Assembly: GCA_029959605.1 (NCBI GenBank)
Contig: JASCOC010000002.1
Coordinates: 1 to 64,000 of the forward strand
Direction of reading: 5' to 3'
DNA: 64,000 nt
Origin: Lysobacteraceae bacterium PS02340
Lineage (GTDB): Bacteria; Pseudomonadota; Gammaproteobacteria; Xanthomonadales; Xanthomonadaceae
Shown here: positions 32,044-40,030 of the stretch, one piece after another
Layout: every line of letters begins with the position of its first letter
Position numbering within the stretch: position 1 is the first letter of the stretch
Notes under the pieces: generated by a model
What the model was told of the DNA's origin: nothing
The model's input: only the letters and a program-made list of their open reading frames with translations
Database searches by the model: none
Position numbers and translations under genes: made by a program

Positions 32044-33690
32044 TTACCAGTTGCGGAAGCGTTTGGGCGGGTTGTACAGGCCGCCGGACCAGCGCACGAG
32101 ATCCTTGACCGAGCGCGCGGCCAGCAGGTCGCGGCTGGCATCGCGCACATTGATGCCGAGGTCTTCGGGACGGCGGATCACGCCGCGGTCGCGCAGGTTC
32201 TCGACCATCGCGCGATCACGCCCGAGACCCACGGCCGTGTAGCCGGCGACGCCGCGGATCGCCTGTTCGCGCTCCTCCGGCGTACGGCACAGCAGCAGGT
32301 TGGCGATGCCTTCCTCGGTCAGCACGTGGCTGACGTCGTCGCCGTAGATCATCACCGGCGGCAGCGGCATCGACGCACGTTCGGCGAGTTCCCAGGCATC
32401 GAGGCGTTCGACGAACGCTGGGGCCATGTGTTCGCGGAAGGTCTCGACCATCTGCACGACGAGCTTGCGGCCGCGCGGCATGTCGCCGGGACGTGCGGCC
32501 TGTTGGCCAGCCTTGAGCCAGGCCTCGCTGGCGTGGCGGCGGCCGCGCGCGTCCGAGCCCATGTTGGGCGCGCCGCCGAAGCCGGCGATGCGATCGCGCG
32601 TCGCGGTCGAACTGTTGCCCTGCAGATCGACCTGCAGCGTCGAGCCGATGAACATGTCGCAGGCATAGAGGCCGGCGGTCTGCGAGAACGCGCGGTTCGA
32701 ACGCATCGAACCATCGGCGCCGGTGAAGAACACATCCCCGCGTGCGGCGATGTACTGCTCCATGCCCAGCTCCGAACCGAAGGAATGCACGGATTTGACA
32801 AAGCCCGATTCGATCGCCGGAATCAGCGCCGGATGCGGATTGAGCGCCCAGTGCTGGCAGATCCTGCCCTTGAGGCCCAGCGATTCTGCGTAGGTCGGCA
32901 GCAACAGTTCGATCGCCGCGGTGTCGAAGCCGATGCCGTGATTGAGCCGGTTGACGCCGTACTCGGCGTAGATGCCCTTGATGGCCATCATCGCCATCAG
33001 CACCTGGATTTCGGAGATCTGTGCGGGGTCGCGGGTGAACAGCGGCTCGATGTGGTTCGGCTTCGGCGCCTGCACCACGAAATTGACCCAGTCACCGGGA
33101 ATGTCGACGCGGGGGAGGGTGTCGACGATCTCGTTGACCTGGGCGATCACGATGCCGCCGCCGAACGCGGTGGCTTCGACGATCACCGGTGTGTCTTCGG
33201 TGTTCGGGCCGGTGTAGAGATTGCCGTGGCGATCCGCTGCCTGCGCGGCGACCAGTGCGACGCCCGGCGTGAGATCGATGAAGTAGCGGCCGAACAGTTC
33301 CAGATAGGTGTGGATCGCGCCGATCTGGATGCGGCCTTCGGCGACCAGGTTCGCCAGCCGTACCGCCTGCGGGCCGGAGAAGGAGAAATCGAGCTTCGAT
33401 GCGATGCCGCGTTCGAAGACATCGAGGTGCGAGGGCAGCGACAGCACCGACTGCACCATGTGCAGATCGTGGATGCGGGCGGGGTCGAGATCGGCGAGCG
33501 ACCGGGCGAGGAAATCCGCCTGCTTCTGGTTGTTGCCCTCCAGGCAGACCTTGTCGCCCGGTTCGAGGATCGCGTGCAGCAGATGCCCGATATCGGCCGC
33601 GGCGACCTCGTGTCCGGTCGTCCACTCGGACCCCCGCTCCAGACGGGTGCGGCGGCTGCGTTCGCGGTGGTCCCAGCTGGGCTGCGCCAT
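32044..33690 (-). CDS. mdcA: Malonate decarboxylase alpha subunit (acetyl-S-ACP:malonate ACP transferase)
   Basis: MdcA exchanges acetate for malonate on MdcC in the first half of the cycle. The 548-residue protein belongs to the CoA-transferase family, with LEGNNQKQADFLARSL, RHGNLYTGPNTEDTPVIVEATAF, FGSELGMEQYIAARGDVFFTGADGSMRSNRAF (read in parts) and GFGGAPNMGSDARGRRH. The start MAQPSWDHRE gives the usual N-terminus. It is the first gene of the operon and is preceded by an AT-rich operator-like region at 33710-33731. Confidence 0.95.
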   Translation of the reverse strand: MAQPSWDHRERSRRTRLERGSEWTTGHEVAAADIGHLLHAILEPGDKVCLEGNNQKQADFLARSLADLDPARIHDLHMVQSVLSLPSHLDVFERGIASKLDFSFSGPQAVRLANLVAEGRIQIGAIHTYLELFGRYFIDLTPGVALVAAQAADRHGNLYTGPNTEDTPVIVEATAFGGGIVIAQVNEIVDTLPRVDIPGDWVNFVVQAPKPNHIEPLFTRDPAQISEIQVLMAMMAIKGIYAEYGVNRLNHGIGFDTAAIELLLPTYAESLGLKGRICQHWALNPHPALIPAIESGFVKSVHSFGSELGMEQYIAARGDVFFTGADGSMRSNRAFSQTAGLYACDMFIGSTLQVDLQGNSSTATRDRIAGFGGAPNMGSDARGRRHASEAWLKAGQQAARPGDMPRGRKLVVQMVETFREHMAPAFVERLDAWELAERASMPLPPVMIYGDDVSHVLTEEGIANLLLCRTPEEREQAIRGVAGYTAVGLGRDRAMVENLRDRGVIRRPEDLGINVRDASRDLLAARSVKDLVRWSGGLYNPPKRFRNW

Positions 33691-33709
33691 GGCTGTCTCT
33701 CGTGATGAT

Positions 33710-33731
33710 GTATTAATTACTCCATAATTAC
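33710..33731 (-). promoter_or_regulatory. Candidate operator/promoter of the mdc operon
   Basis: Two copies of TAATTAC (33714-33720 and 33725-33731) are spaced 11 bases apart, one helical turn. GTATTAATTAC is an imperfect palindrome. On the minus strand, TAATAC at 33710-33715 could serve as a -10 box about 20 bases upstream of the mdcA ATG. It is the only strongly AT-rich spot in the region and is a plausible binding site for the GntR/FCD protein. Confidence 0.5.
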
Positions 33732-33901
33732 GAAGGAGGCGCAACCTTGCGGCGCAGCATTCCGACGTGCGGGAGGTGCGCATTCAACGATACGTCGGCA
33801 ATCGGTGTGCGCGCTGGCGGCTGTCGTCGCGGGCGCCATGCGGACTGCCCGCGTTGCAGCGCCGGAGGCTCCGCCATGCGGCCGGATTCGGAATTGCGGC
33901 C

Positions 33902-35134
33902 TTAGGCAGCGCGCGGCCGGGTCCGCGGCAGCAGCGCGGTGGCCAGGCCGAGCAGCGGCAGGAACGCGGTGACCTGGTAGACCCAGACGATGCCGCGCGC
34001 ATCTGCGAGCTGACCGAGTGCGGCCGCGCCGATGCCGCCGATGCCGAACATCAGGCCGAACATCAGGCCCGAGATCATGCCGACGCGGCCGGGCACGGCT
34101 TCCTGTGCGTAGACGACCAGCGCGGCGAAGGCCGAGGACATCACCAGACCGATGAGCACCGCGAGCACCGCCGTCATCGCCAGACCGACGTGGGGCAGGG
34201 CGAGCGCGAACGGCGCGACGCCCAGGAAGGAAATCCAGATCACCGCCTTGCGGCCGATGCGATCGCCGATCGGACCACCCGCGAACGTGCCCAGCGCGAT
34301 CGCGCCGAGGAACAGGAACAGATAGACCTGGCTCTGTTGCACGCTCACGCCGAAGCGCTGGATCAGATAGAAGGTGAAGTAGTTGGTGAACGAGGCGATG
34401 TAGACGAACTTCGCGAACATCAGCACCGACACCACCGCGATCGCCTGCACGATCTTGCCGCGCGGCAGCCCCGTGCCGCGGGTGACCGCCAGACGCGTCA
34501 GGCGCGCCTGGCCATGCAGCACCGTCCATTTCGTCAGCCGCAGCAGCACGAACACGGCGAGCGCTGCGACCAGCAGAAACCACGCAATGGCAGACTGGCC
34601 GTGCGGAATCACGATCGCCGCGGCCAGCAAGGGACCGATTGCCGAGCCGGTATTGCCGCCGACCTGGAATGTCGACTGCGCCGTGCCGAAGCGTCCGCCC
34701 GAACCCATTCGCGCCACGCGCGAGGCTTCGGGGTGGAAGGTCGCCGAGCCCACACCGACGATCGCCGCAGCGACGAGCAGCATCGAATAGCTGTGCGCCA
34801 TCGCCAGCACCGCGATGCCCACGAACGTCACCGCCATGCCGGACGGCAGCAGCCAGGGCAGGGGGCGCTTGTCGGTGTACAGACCGATCCACGGCTGCAG
34901 CAGCGACGCGGTGATCTGGTAGACCAGCGCGATCACGCCGATCTGGCCGAAGTCCAGATCGAAATCGCCTTTCAGCATCGGGAAGATCGCCGGCAGCATC
35001 GCCTGGATCAGATCGTTGAGCAGATGCGCGAACGCCGCCGCACCGACGACGCGGATCGCGAAGCCCTGGGGCGGGGCGGAGAGGTCGGCTGCGGGCGCAG
35101 CCGAGGCTTCAGGGCGGTGTACGGGATCGGACAT
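33902..35134 (-). CDS. MFS transporter, fosmidomycin resistance (Fsr) type
   Basis: The product has 410 residues, or 427 if an ATG at 35185 is used. It contains 12 membrane segments and the Fsr-family features LLNDLIQAMLPAIFPMLKGDF in the first helix, STFQVGGNTGSAIGPLLAA, and GMISGLMFGLMFGIGGIGAAALG near the end. Members export small molecules; the substrate here is not known. It lies 211 bases upstream of mdcA on the same strand, so it could be linked to malonate use, but the operator before mdcA suggests a separate unit. Confidence 0.82.
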   Translation of the reverse strand: MSDPVHRPEASAAPAADLSAPPQGFAIRVVGAAAFAHLLNDLIQAMLPAIFPMLKGDFDLDFGQIGVIALVYQITASLLQPWIGLYTDKRPLPWLLPSGMAVTFVGIAVLAMAHSYSMLLVAAAIVGVGSATFHPEASRVARMGSGGRFGTAQSTFQVGGNTGSAIGPLLAAAIVIPHGQSAIAWFLLVAALAVFVLLRLTKWTVLHGQARLTRLAVTRGTGLPRGKIVQAIAVVSVLMFAKFVYIASFTNYFTFYLIQRFGVSVQQSQVYLFLFLGAIALGTFAGGPIGDRIGRKAVIWISFLGVAPFALALPHVGLAMTAVLAVLIGLVMSSAFAALVVYAQEAVPGRVGMISGLMFGLMFGIGGIGAAALGQLADARGIVWVYQVTAFLPLLGLATALLPRTRPRAA

Positions 35135-35402
35135 CGGAATGCGATGGCGTTCCGGCGTGGCGCGGCGGCGTGCGTCAGCAGACATCCGCTGAGCATCGCG
35201 GCCGGGCGACTGCGCCGGATGCGCGGGTCATGTGGGGGCTGCAGATTAGAGCCTTGCGCAGCGCCTGTCTTGCGCGGCGGCGACACGGTCTGTCGCGTTC
35301 TGGATGTCGACGGTGCATGGGATCGGGTCGGACCGCCGCGAAGTGCGTGATCACCGGCGGTGCAGGGTGATGCCCGCGTGTCCATGCGACCGGCGTCGCC
35401 GC

Positions 35403-35430
35403 TCGACAAACGTGTGCGTCTCCTTAGAAT
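35403..35430 (+). promoter_or_regulatory. Predicted promoter of the second DUF4124 gene
   Basis: TCGACA (35403-35408) and TAGAAT (35425-35430) are 16 bases apart, close to the sigma-70 consensus. Transcription would start near 35436, about 24 bases before the ATG at 35460. The rest of the gap between the MFS start (35134) and this gene holds nothing else I can identify. Confidence 0.5.
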
Positions 35431-35459
35431 CCGGCGTTCAGGGGATGGAGTTTCAACGA

Positions 35460-35873
35460 ATGGATTCGATGTCGAAGCGGCTTGCGCTGCTCGTCGTGCT
35501 GGCGTGGTCCGTCCCGGCAGCCGCACAGCACGTGTACAAATGCGTCAACTGGCAGGGCGCGGTGACCTACCAGTCCGAGCGTTGCAGTGATCGCGACCGG
35601 ATCGATCGCGTGTACGACACGAACCGCGAGATCGAGGTCGATGGTCGGGTCGTCCGCAACTTCGTGCCCAGCACGGCTGCAAACGATCCCGGACTGTCGC
35701 GGCGCTACGGCAGCCCGCAGAACGCCGATGGCAGTTACAAGTCGGATGCGCTGTGCGGTGTCGTGACCGCAGCGACCCATGGCCACCGGCGTTACCGGAA
35801 CATCGAAACACTCGCGGGGGATGCGCGGCTGCGTTCCGCGCATTGCAATCACACGCGCGGTCCGGGCGGCTGA
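35460..35873 (+). CDS. Exported DUF4124 domain protein
   Basis: The 137-residue protein has a signal peptide (MDSMSKRLALLVVLAWSVPAAAQ) followed by the DUF4124 module VYKCVNWQGAVTYQSERC, in which two cysteines bracket a small beta structure. The C-terminal part has two more cysteines (DALCGVV and SAHCNHT). GGAG about 9 bases upstream favours the ATG at 35460. It is a diverged relative of the protein at 16530-16949. The role is unknown; such proteins are common in xanthomonads. Confidence 0.8.
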   Translation: MDSMSKRLALLVVLAWSVPAAAQHVYKCVNWQGAVTYQSERCSDRDRIDRVYDTNREIEVDGRVVRNFVPSTAANDPGLSRRYGSPQNADGSYKSDALCGVVTAATHGHRRYRNIETLAGDARLRSAHCNHTRGPGG

Positions 35874-36042
35874 AAGTCCGCGAAGTCGATATGCTCGCTC
35901 GCAACAGGTGCAGCCGTGGAGCGATCCAGCCTTCGTCCATCGAACGCCGATGTCCGGAGCTGGATCGGGACTGACGCGCGGGCAGTGGACGGACGCCTTC
36001 AATCGTGTCGTGCCGCGAGACGGCAACTGTGCGGATGCCGCG

Positions 36043-37049
36043 TCAGTCCGGTTTTACCTGCACGACGACCTTGCCCCTCGCGCGGCCCTTGCCCAGGTGG
36101 ACGAGGGCCGCGTGCGCCTGGTCGAACGGGAATACCCGGTCGATCACGGGCCGGATCCGGCCGGATTCGAGCAGCGCGGCGATCTCCGCAAGTTGCGCGC
36201 CGTCCGGGCGCACGAACAGAAACGAGTAGGCGAGCCCACGCTGCTTCGCGAGGCGCCGGATCTTCCGGCTCATCCATCCGAACACCAGCGCCAGCAGGCC
36301 ATTGAGCTTGCGCGCACGGGCGAACGCCGGGTCGAGCGGCCCGACCAGCGAAACGATGCGGCCGCCGGGTTTGAGGATGCCGACGGACTGTTCGATCACG
36401 TCGCCACGCAGCGTGCCGAGTACGACGTCGTAGTCGCGCAGCACCGTGTCGAACGTGTCCTGCATGTAATCGACGACTTCATCCGCGCCCAGATCACGTA
36501 CCAGCGTCACGTTGATGGTGCTGGTGGTCGTGCCGACGTGTGCGCCCAGATGCTTCGCCAGCTGGATCGCGAACGTGCCGATGCCGCCAGACCCGGCAGG
36601 CACGAACACCTTCTCGCCAGGTTCCAGATTCGCCCGCTCGCGCAGTGCCTGCCAGGCGGTCAGGCCGACCATCGGGATCGACGCGGCCTGCACGAAATCG
36701 AGATTGGCCGGCTTGTGGGCGGCGACGCGCTCGGGCACCGCTGCGAACTCCGCAAGTGACCCCTACCCAGATCGAACAGACTCGCGTAAACCGCATCGCC
36801 CGGCTTGAAGCGCGTCACGTTCCGGCCGACCTCGACCACGATGCCCGACAGATCGCTGCCCAGCGTCGCCGGCAGATCGAACTTCAACACGGCCTTGAAG
36901 GTGCCGGTCGGTATCACGTTGTCGATCGGGTTCAGACCCACCGCGTGGATCTGGACCAGCAGTTCGTCCGGGCCCGGGACCGGGCGCGGCACATCGCTGA
37001 ACCCGATATCCGGCGACTTGCCGTAACGCTTGAACGTGAGTGCCTGCAT
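36043..37049 (-). pseudogene. NADP-dependent MDR oxidoreductase, frameshifted
   Basis: The N-terminal part (from MQALTFKRYGKSPDIGFSDV at 37049) and the C-terminal part (ending GKGRARGKVVVQVKPD at 36043) belong to one zinc-independent quinone oxidoreductase-like MDR protein of about 335 residues. The NADP-binding GSGGIGTFAIQLAKHLGA lies in the second part. They are in different frames. The shift occurs at a run of four C (36760-36763); one more base there would restore GSLAEFAAVPERV. It is either a real inactivating deletion or a homopolymer sequencing error. It follows the SDR gene on the same strand. Confidence 0.8.
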
Positions 37050-37116
37050 CGTGGTGCGTCCTTGAACTTGCGTGGGCCTGGCCGTTCGCAATGCGACCGG
37101 CCGCGTCTGAAGTGGA

Positions 37117-37905
37117 TCAGCGCGTGGCGAGATACCGCTCGGCGGCATGCGCCTGGCGCAGATCCGACATCAGGCCCAGACGCGCGCCTTCCAGCGCATC
37201 CCAGCGTTCGGCCACGTGCAGCGGCGGAATGGTCACGGCTTCGCGCCGGTCGAACCCCACGAGCGCGGCATCCACCAGTTCGGCGGTGTCCATCAGATCG
37301 GGGAGGGTAGTGGGATCGACGCCTGCCCGGCCCCAGATCTCGGTTCGCGTGCCGGCGGGCAGCACGGCCTGCACGTAGGCACCCTTCGGGCCGAGCTCCA
37401 GACGCAGTCCCTGCGAGAGATACAGCAGGAATACCTTTGTCGCGCAGTAGACCAGCGCGCCGAATTCCGGTGCGAAGCCGACCACCGATCCGATGTTGAC
37501 GATCGCGCCTGCATCCGACTGGGCGAGGCGTGGCGCGATGGCCGCTGCGAGTTGTGTCGGCGCCGTCGTATTGAGCGCGATCAGGCGTGCGACGCTGTCG
37601 CTCGACTAGTCGAGAAAACCGCCGGACTGGGCCGCGCCAGCGTTGTTGATCAGGATGCCGATGCGTGCGTCGGTGCGCAGGCGCGCGGACACCGCTTCGA
37701 GATCCTGCGGATGCGTCAGATCGGCGCGCAGTACATCGATCTTGACCCCGGTCTCGGTGTGCAGACGGGCGGCCAGTGCCTCCAGGCGGGACTGGTCGCG
37801 CGCAACCAGCACGAGATCGTGGCCCCGCTGTGCGAAGCGTTCGGCGTAGACGGCACCGATGCCACTGGAGGCGCCGGTGATCAGGACTGCGGGAAGGTCA
37901 TTCAT
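37117..37905 (-). pseudogene. Short-chain dehydrogenase with an in-frame amber codon
   Basis: A 262-residue SDR is complete apart from codon 100. It begins MNDLPAVLITGASSGIGAVYAERFA with the cofactor-binding TGxxxGxG, then NNAG, the catalytic Ser in VNIGSVVGF and YCATK. Codon 100 is TAG (37606-37608) in the context GGFLD-stop-SSDSVARLIALN. Relatives usually have Gln there, so a C-to-T change (CAG to TAG) is the simplest explanation. The reading frame is intact on both sides. It is divergent from the tetR gene and upstream of the frameshifted MDR gene. Confidence 0.8.
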
Positions 37906-38011
37906 GGCATCGGCTTCGCGTTGATTGATCGATCGAGGTCGGCCCGTTCCGGGTCGGTGGACGGCACACCGCGCGCCCGCCGAACAATGATGATGACCGT
38001 AATCTTTGGAG

Positions 38012-38040
38012 TCAATGAATTGATGATGATCGACATCAAT
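38012..38040. promoter_or_regulatory. Candidate TetR operator between SDR and tetR
   Basis: Two inverted repeats overlap here: TCAAT-GA-ATTGA (38012-38023) and ATTGATG-N8-CATCAAT (38019-38025 with 38034-38040). They lie 37 bases before the tetR ATG and about 107 bases before the divergent SDR start. TetR proteins normally bind such palindromes to control themselves and a divergent neighbour. Confidence 0.55.
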
Positions 38041-38076
38041 GTATGCTTGTCGCCGGACTCACGAGGAGACGGCGGC

Positions 38077-38667
38077 ATGCGGGTGACCAAGGCACAGGCA
38101 TCGGCGAACCGGGCACGCGTGGTGGAAACGGCCTCTGCGCTGTTCCGGGAGCGCGGTTACGACGGCGTGGGCGTCGCCGACCTCATGGCCGCCGCCGGGT
38201 TCACCCACGGCGGGTTCTACAAGCAGTTCCAGTCCAAGGCGGATCTCATGGCCGAGGCCGCCGCCTGCGGGTTCGAACAGGTCGCGCAACGCGCCGCGGC
38301 ACAGACGCCAGCCGATTTCATCGCGTATTACCTGTCGCGCGAGCACCGCGACCATCGCGGCGCCGGCTGCACGATGGCCGCACTCGGTGCGGATGCGGCA
38401 CGGCAGTCGTACGCCGTCAGGGCGACGTTCGCAGAAGGCATCGAGGGTCTGCTGGCCGACATCCAGAAAGCCAAGGGCGAGGCCGCGTCGCCAGACGGCA
38501 GACAGGCCTCACGCGCAGAGACGCTGGAGATGATGGCGCGCCTCGTCGGCGCGCTGGTGTTGTCACGTGCATGTCCGGACGACTCGGCGCTGGCGGATGA
38601 AATTCTGGAAGCGTGTCGGGGCAAAGCGTCCGACACGCGACAGAAGAGCGGCGCCGAAGCGGCTTGA
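38077..38667 (+). CDS. TetR family transcriptional regulator
   Basis: The 196-residue repressor has an N-terminal helix-turn-helix (VVETASALFRERGYDGVGVADLMAAAGFTHGGFYKQFQSKADL, read in parts) and a ligand-binding C-terminal domain. GAGGAG lies 8 bases before the ATG. It is divergent from the SDR/MDR pair, so it probably represses those oxidoreductase genes and itself through the palindromes in the intergenic region. Unlike its presumed targets it has no visible disruption. Confidence 0.9.
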   Translation: MRVTKAQASANRARVVETASALFRERGYDGVGVADLMAAAGFTHGGFYKQFQSKADLMAEAAACGFEQVAQRAAAQTPADFIAYYLSREHRDHRGAGCTMAALGADAARQSYAVRATFAEGIEGLLADIQKAKGEAASPDGRQASRAETLEMMARLVGALVLSRACPDDSALADEILEACRGKASDTRQKSGAEAA

Positions 38668-38707
38668 TACGTGGAGGGCGCCGTCTCGGGTCAAATCTTA
38701 AACTTCG

Positions 38708-38723
38708 CATAATGTACATTATG
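38708..38723. promoter_or_regulatory. Orphan perfect 16-bp palindrome
   Basis: CATAATGTACATTATG is an exact palindrome with an AT-rich composition that stands out in this GC-rich genome. It lies in the 124-base gap between the convergent tetR and copB genes, where no promoter is needed for either. It looks like a regulator binding site whose target gene is absent. Confidence 0.5.
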
Positions 38724-38750
38724 TAAGAAATGGAGTGATGCTGCGGAGTC

Positions 38751-38781
38751 GCAGGTGGCGCCCATTCCGGGCGCCACCTGC
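38751..38781. terminator. Bidirectional hairpin between tetR and copB
   Basis: A 13-bp perfect stem (38751-38763 with 38769-38781) with an ATTCC loop lies 10 bases beyond the copB stop and about 85 bases beyond the tetR stop. There is no T tract on either side. It is probably a termination or mRNA 3'-end structure for the copper operon. Confidence 0.55.
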
Positions 38782-38791
38782 TCAACCATCC

Positions 38792-40030
38792 TCAGAACCA
38801 GGTCCGCAAGCCGATCACGATCCGGGTGTCGTCCGGTGCTTCACCCATGGCGTCCCGCAGATCCCGGGTATCGCCGTACGCGCGCTCGTGTACGACGCCG
38901 ATGTAAGGCGCGAATCTGCGGGTGAACTCGTAGCGCAGTCGCAGGCCGGCTTCGGCCTTGGCCAGTCCGCTGCCGATGCCGCGGGCAGGATCGTCGCGGC
39001 GCGCCAGTTCGAGTTCGACCACGGGCTGCAGGATCAGGCGGTTCGTCAGCAGCAGTTCGTATTCGAGTTCGAGCTCGCCGATGACCTGGCCGCCTTCACC
39101 GGCATACGCCATCGCCGAGACCTCGAACATGTACGGCGCGAGCCCCTGGATGCCGACGGCCGCGAACGTCTGTGACGGGCCCGGCCGAAACGACTGCCGG
39201 GCGCCGGCGACGACGTCCCACCACGGCGAGATGCTGCGTCCGTAGAGCACGTCGAGATCCGCAGCATGGGTGCGCCCTGCACTGCGCTCGCCGCTGGCCT
39301 TCAACCACAATCGATCGGTGTCGCCGCCGATCCAGGCATCCGCTTCCCAGGCCTGGCCGCTGCCGTGGTCGCCATCGAATGCCTCCAGCCTGTCGATCCG
39401 TACGAAGCTGCGGATCGCGTCGCCGTGCATCTCGTGACCATGCAGATGCGCGGGAAACGCGGCGGCGCGATCGGCATCGGTGATCGCTGGCAGCGGTTCG
39501 CGCGGCGGATGGTCGGCCGGTAGATCGCCGGCTGGTTGCGCGGCTTCACTTCGATGATGCGCGTGCGCGTCGTCGGTTGCGGGTGGCATCTCCGGCTTGC
39601 TGGATTCCGGTTGTCCCGCGTGACCTGTGTGACCTGCGTGTGCCGAATGATCCTGCGCAGTGTCGGATTCGGCACCTCCGCGATGCTGCGCATGCGGGTC
39701 ATCTGCACGCTTGTCGTTCCCGGCCGCAGGGTCCGCGTGCCCGCTTCCATGTGCCGGATGCGCGGCCGCCGGGGCCGCTTGGGGGCGAGGTGTCGCGGCG
39801 GGTTCTGCGGGCGTGCGGTGATGTGCGTGGGGATCTGTAACCGGTGACGTCGCGGGTTTCGACGCGCGTGGTCGCTGCGGCGTCGCGCGCGGCGGCGTCG
39901 GCTTCGCTGCAGGCTGCGTGGCCGGCGGATGATGCCCATGCGCGCTGTGCTGCGCGTGCGCACTCCCGATCGCGGTACACAATGCGGCGGCCAGAACGCC
40001 GGTGCGCAGGAGTGTCGATGAGGCGCTCAT
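38792..40030 (-). CDS. copB: Copper resistance outer membrane protein CopB
   Basis: CopB is an outer membrane protein of the plasmid-type cop system. The 412-residue precursor has a signal peptide (LLRTGVLAAALCTAIGSAHA). A long low-complexity region rich in His, Ala and Pro (about 28-215), with many HxH-type copper ligands, follows. A C-terminal beta-barrel domain contains LWLKASGERSAG, WWDVVAGARQSFRPGPSQT and a final aromatic residue (LRTWF). Its ATG overlaps the copA stop (ATGA). The His-rich region is longer than the barrel's minimal need and is probably a metal sponge. Confidence 0.93.
   Translation of the reverse strand: MSASSTLLRTGVLAAALCTAIGSAHAQHSAHGHHPPATQPAAKPTPPRATPQRPRASKPATSPVTDPHAHHRTPAEPAATPRPQAAPAAAHPAHGSGHADPAAGNDKRADDPHAQHRGGAESDTAQDHSAHAGHTGHAGQPESSKPEMPPATDDAHAHHRSEAAQPAGDLPADHPPREPLPAITDADRAAAFPAHLHGHEMHGDAIRSFVRIDRLEAFDGDHGSGQAWEADAWIGGDTDRLWLKASGERSAGRTHAADLDVLYGRSISPWWDVVAGARQSFRPGPSQTFAAVGIQGLAPYMFEVSAMAYAGEGGQVIGELELEYELLLTNRLILQPVVELELARRDDPARGIGSGLAKAEAGLRLRYEFTRRFAPYIGVVHERAYGDTRDLRDAMGEAPDDTRIVIGLRTWF

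Noticed and set aside
33902-35134. MFS transporter as part of the mdc operon
   Set aside because: It is separated from mdcA by 211 bases that include the likely mdc promoter. The MatC-type protein is a sufficient importer, and Fsr-family members are usually exporters.
38735-39175. Plus-strand frame starting near the orphan palindrome, antisense to the copB 3' end
   Set aside because: It would be a tempting target for the palindrome, but its codons mirror the copB barrel and it shows no domain or convincing ribosome binding site. It is kept only as a question in the orphan palindrome finding.
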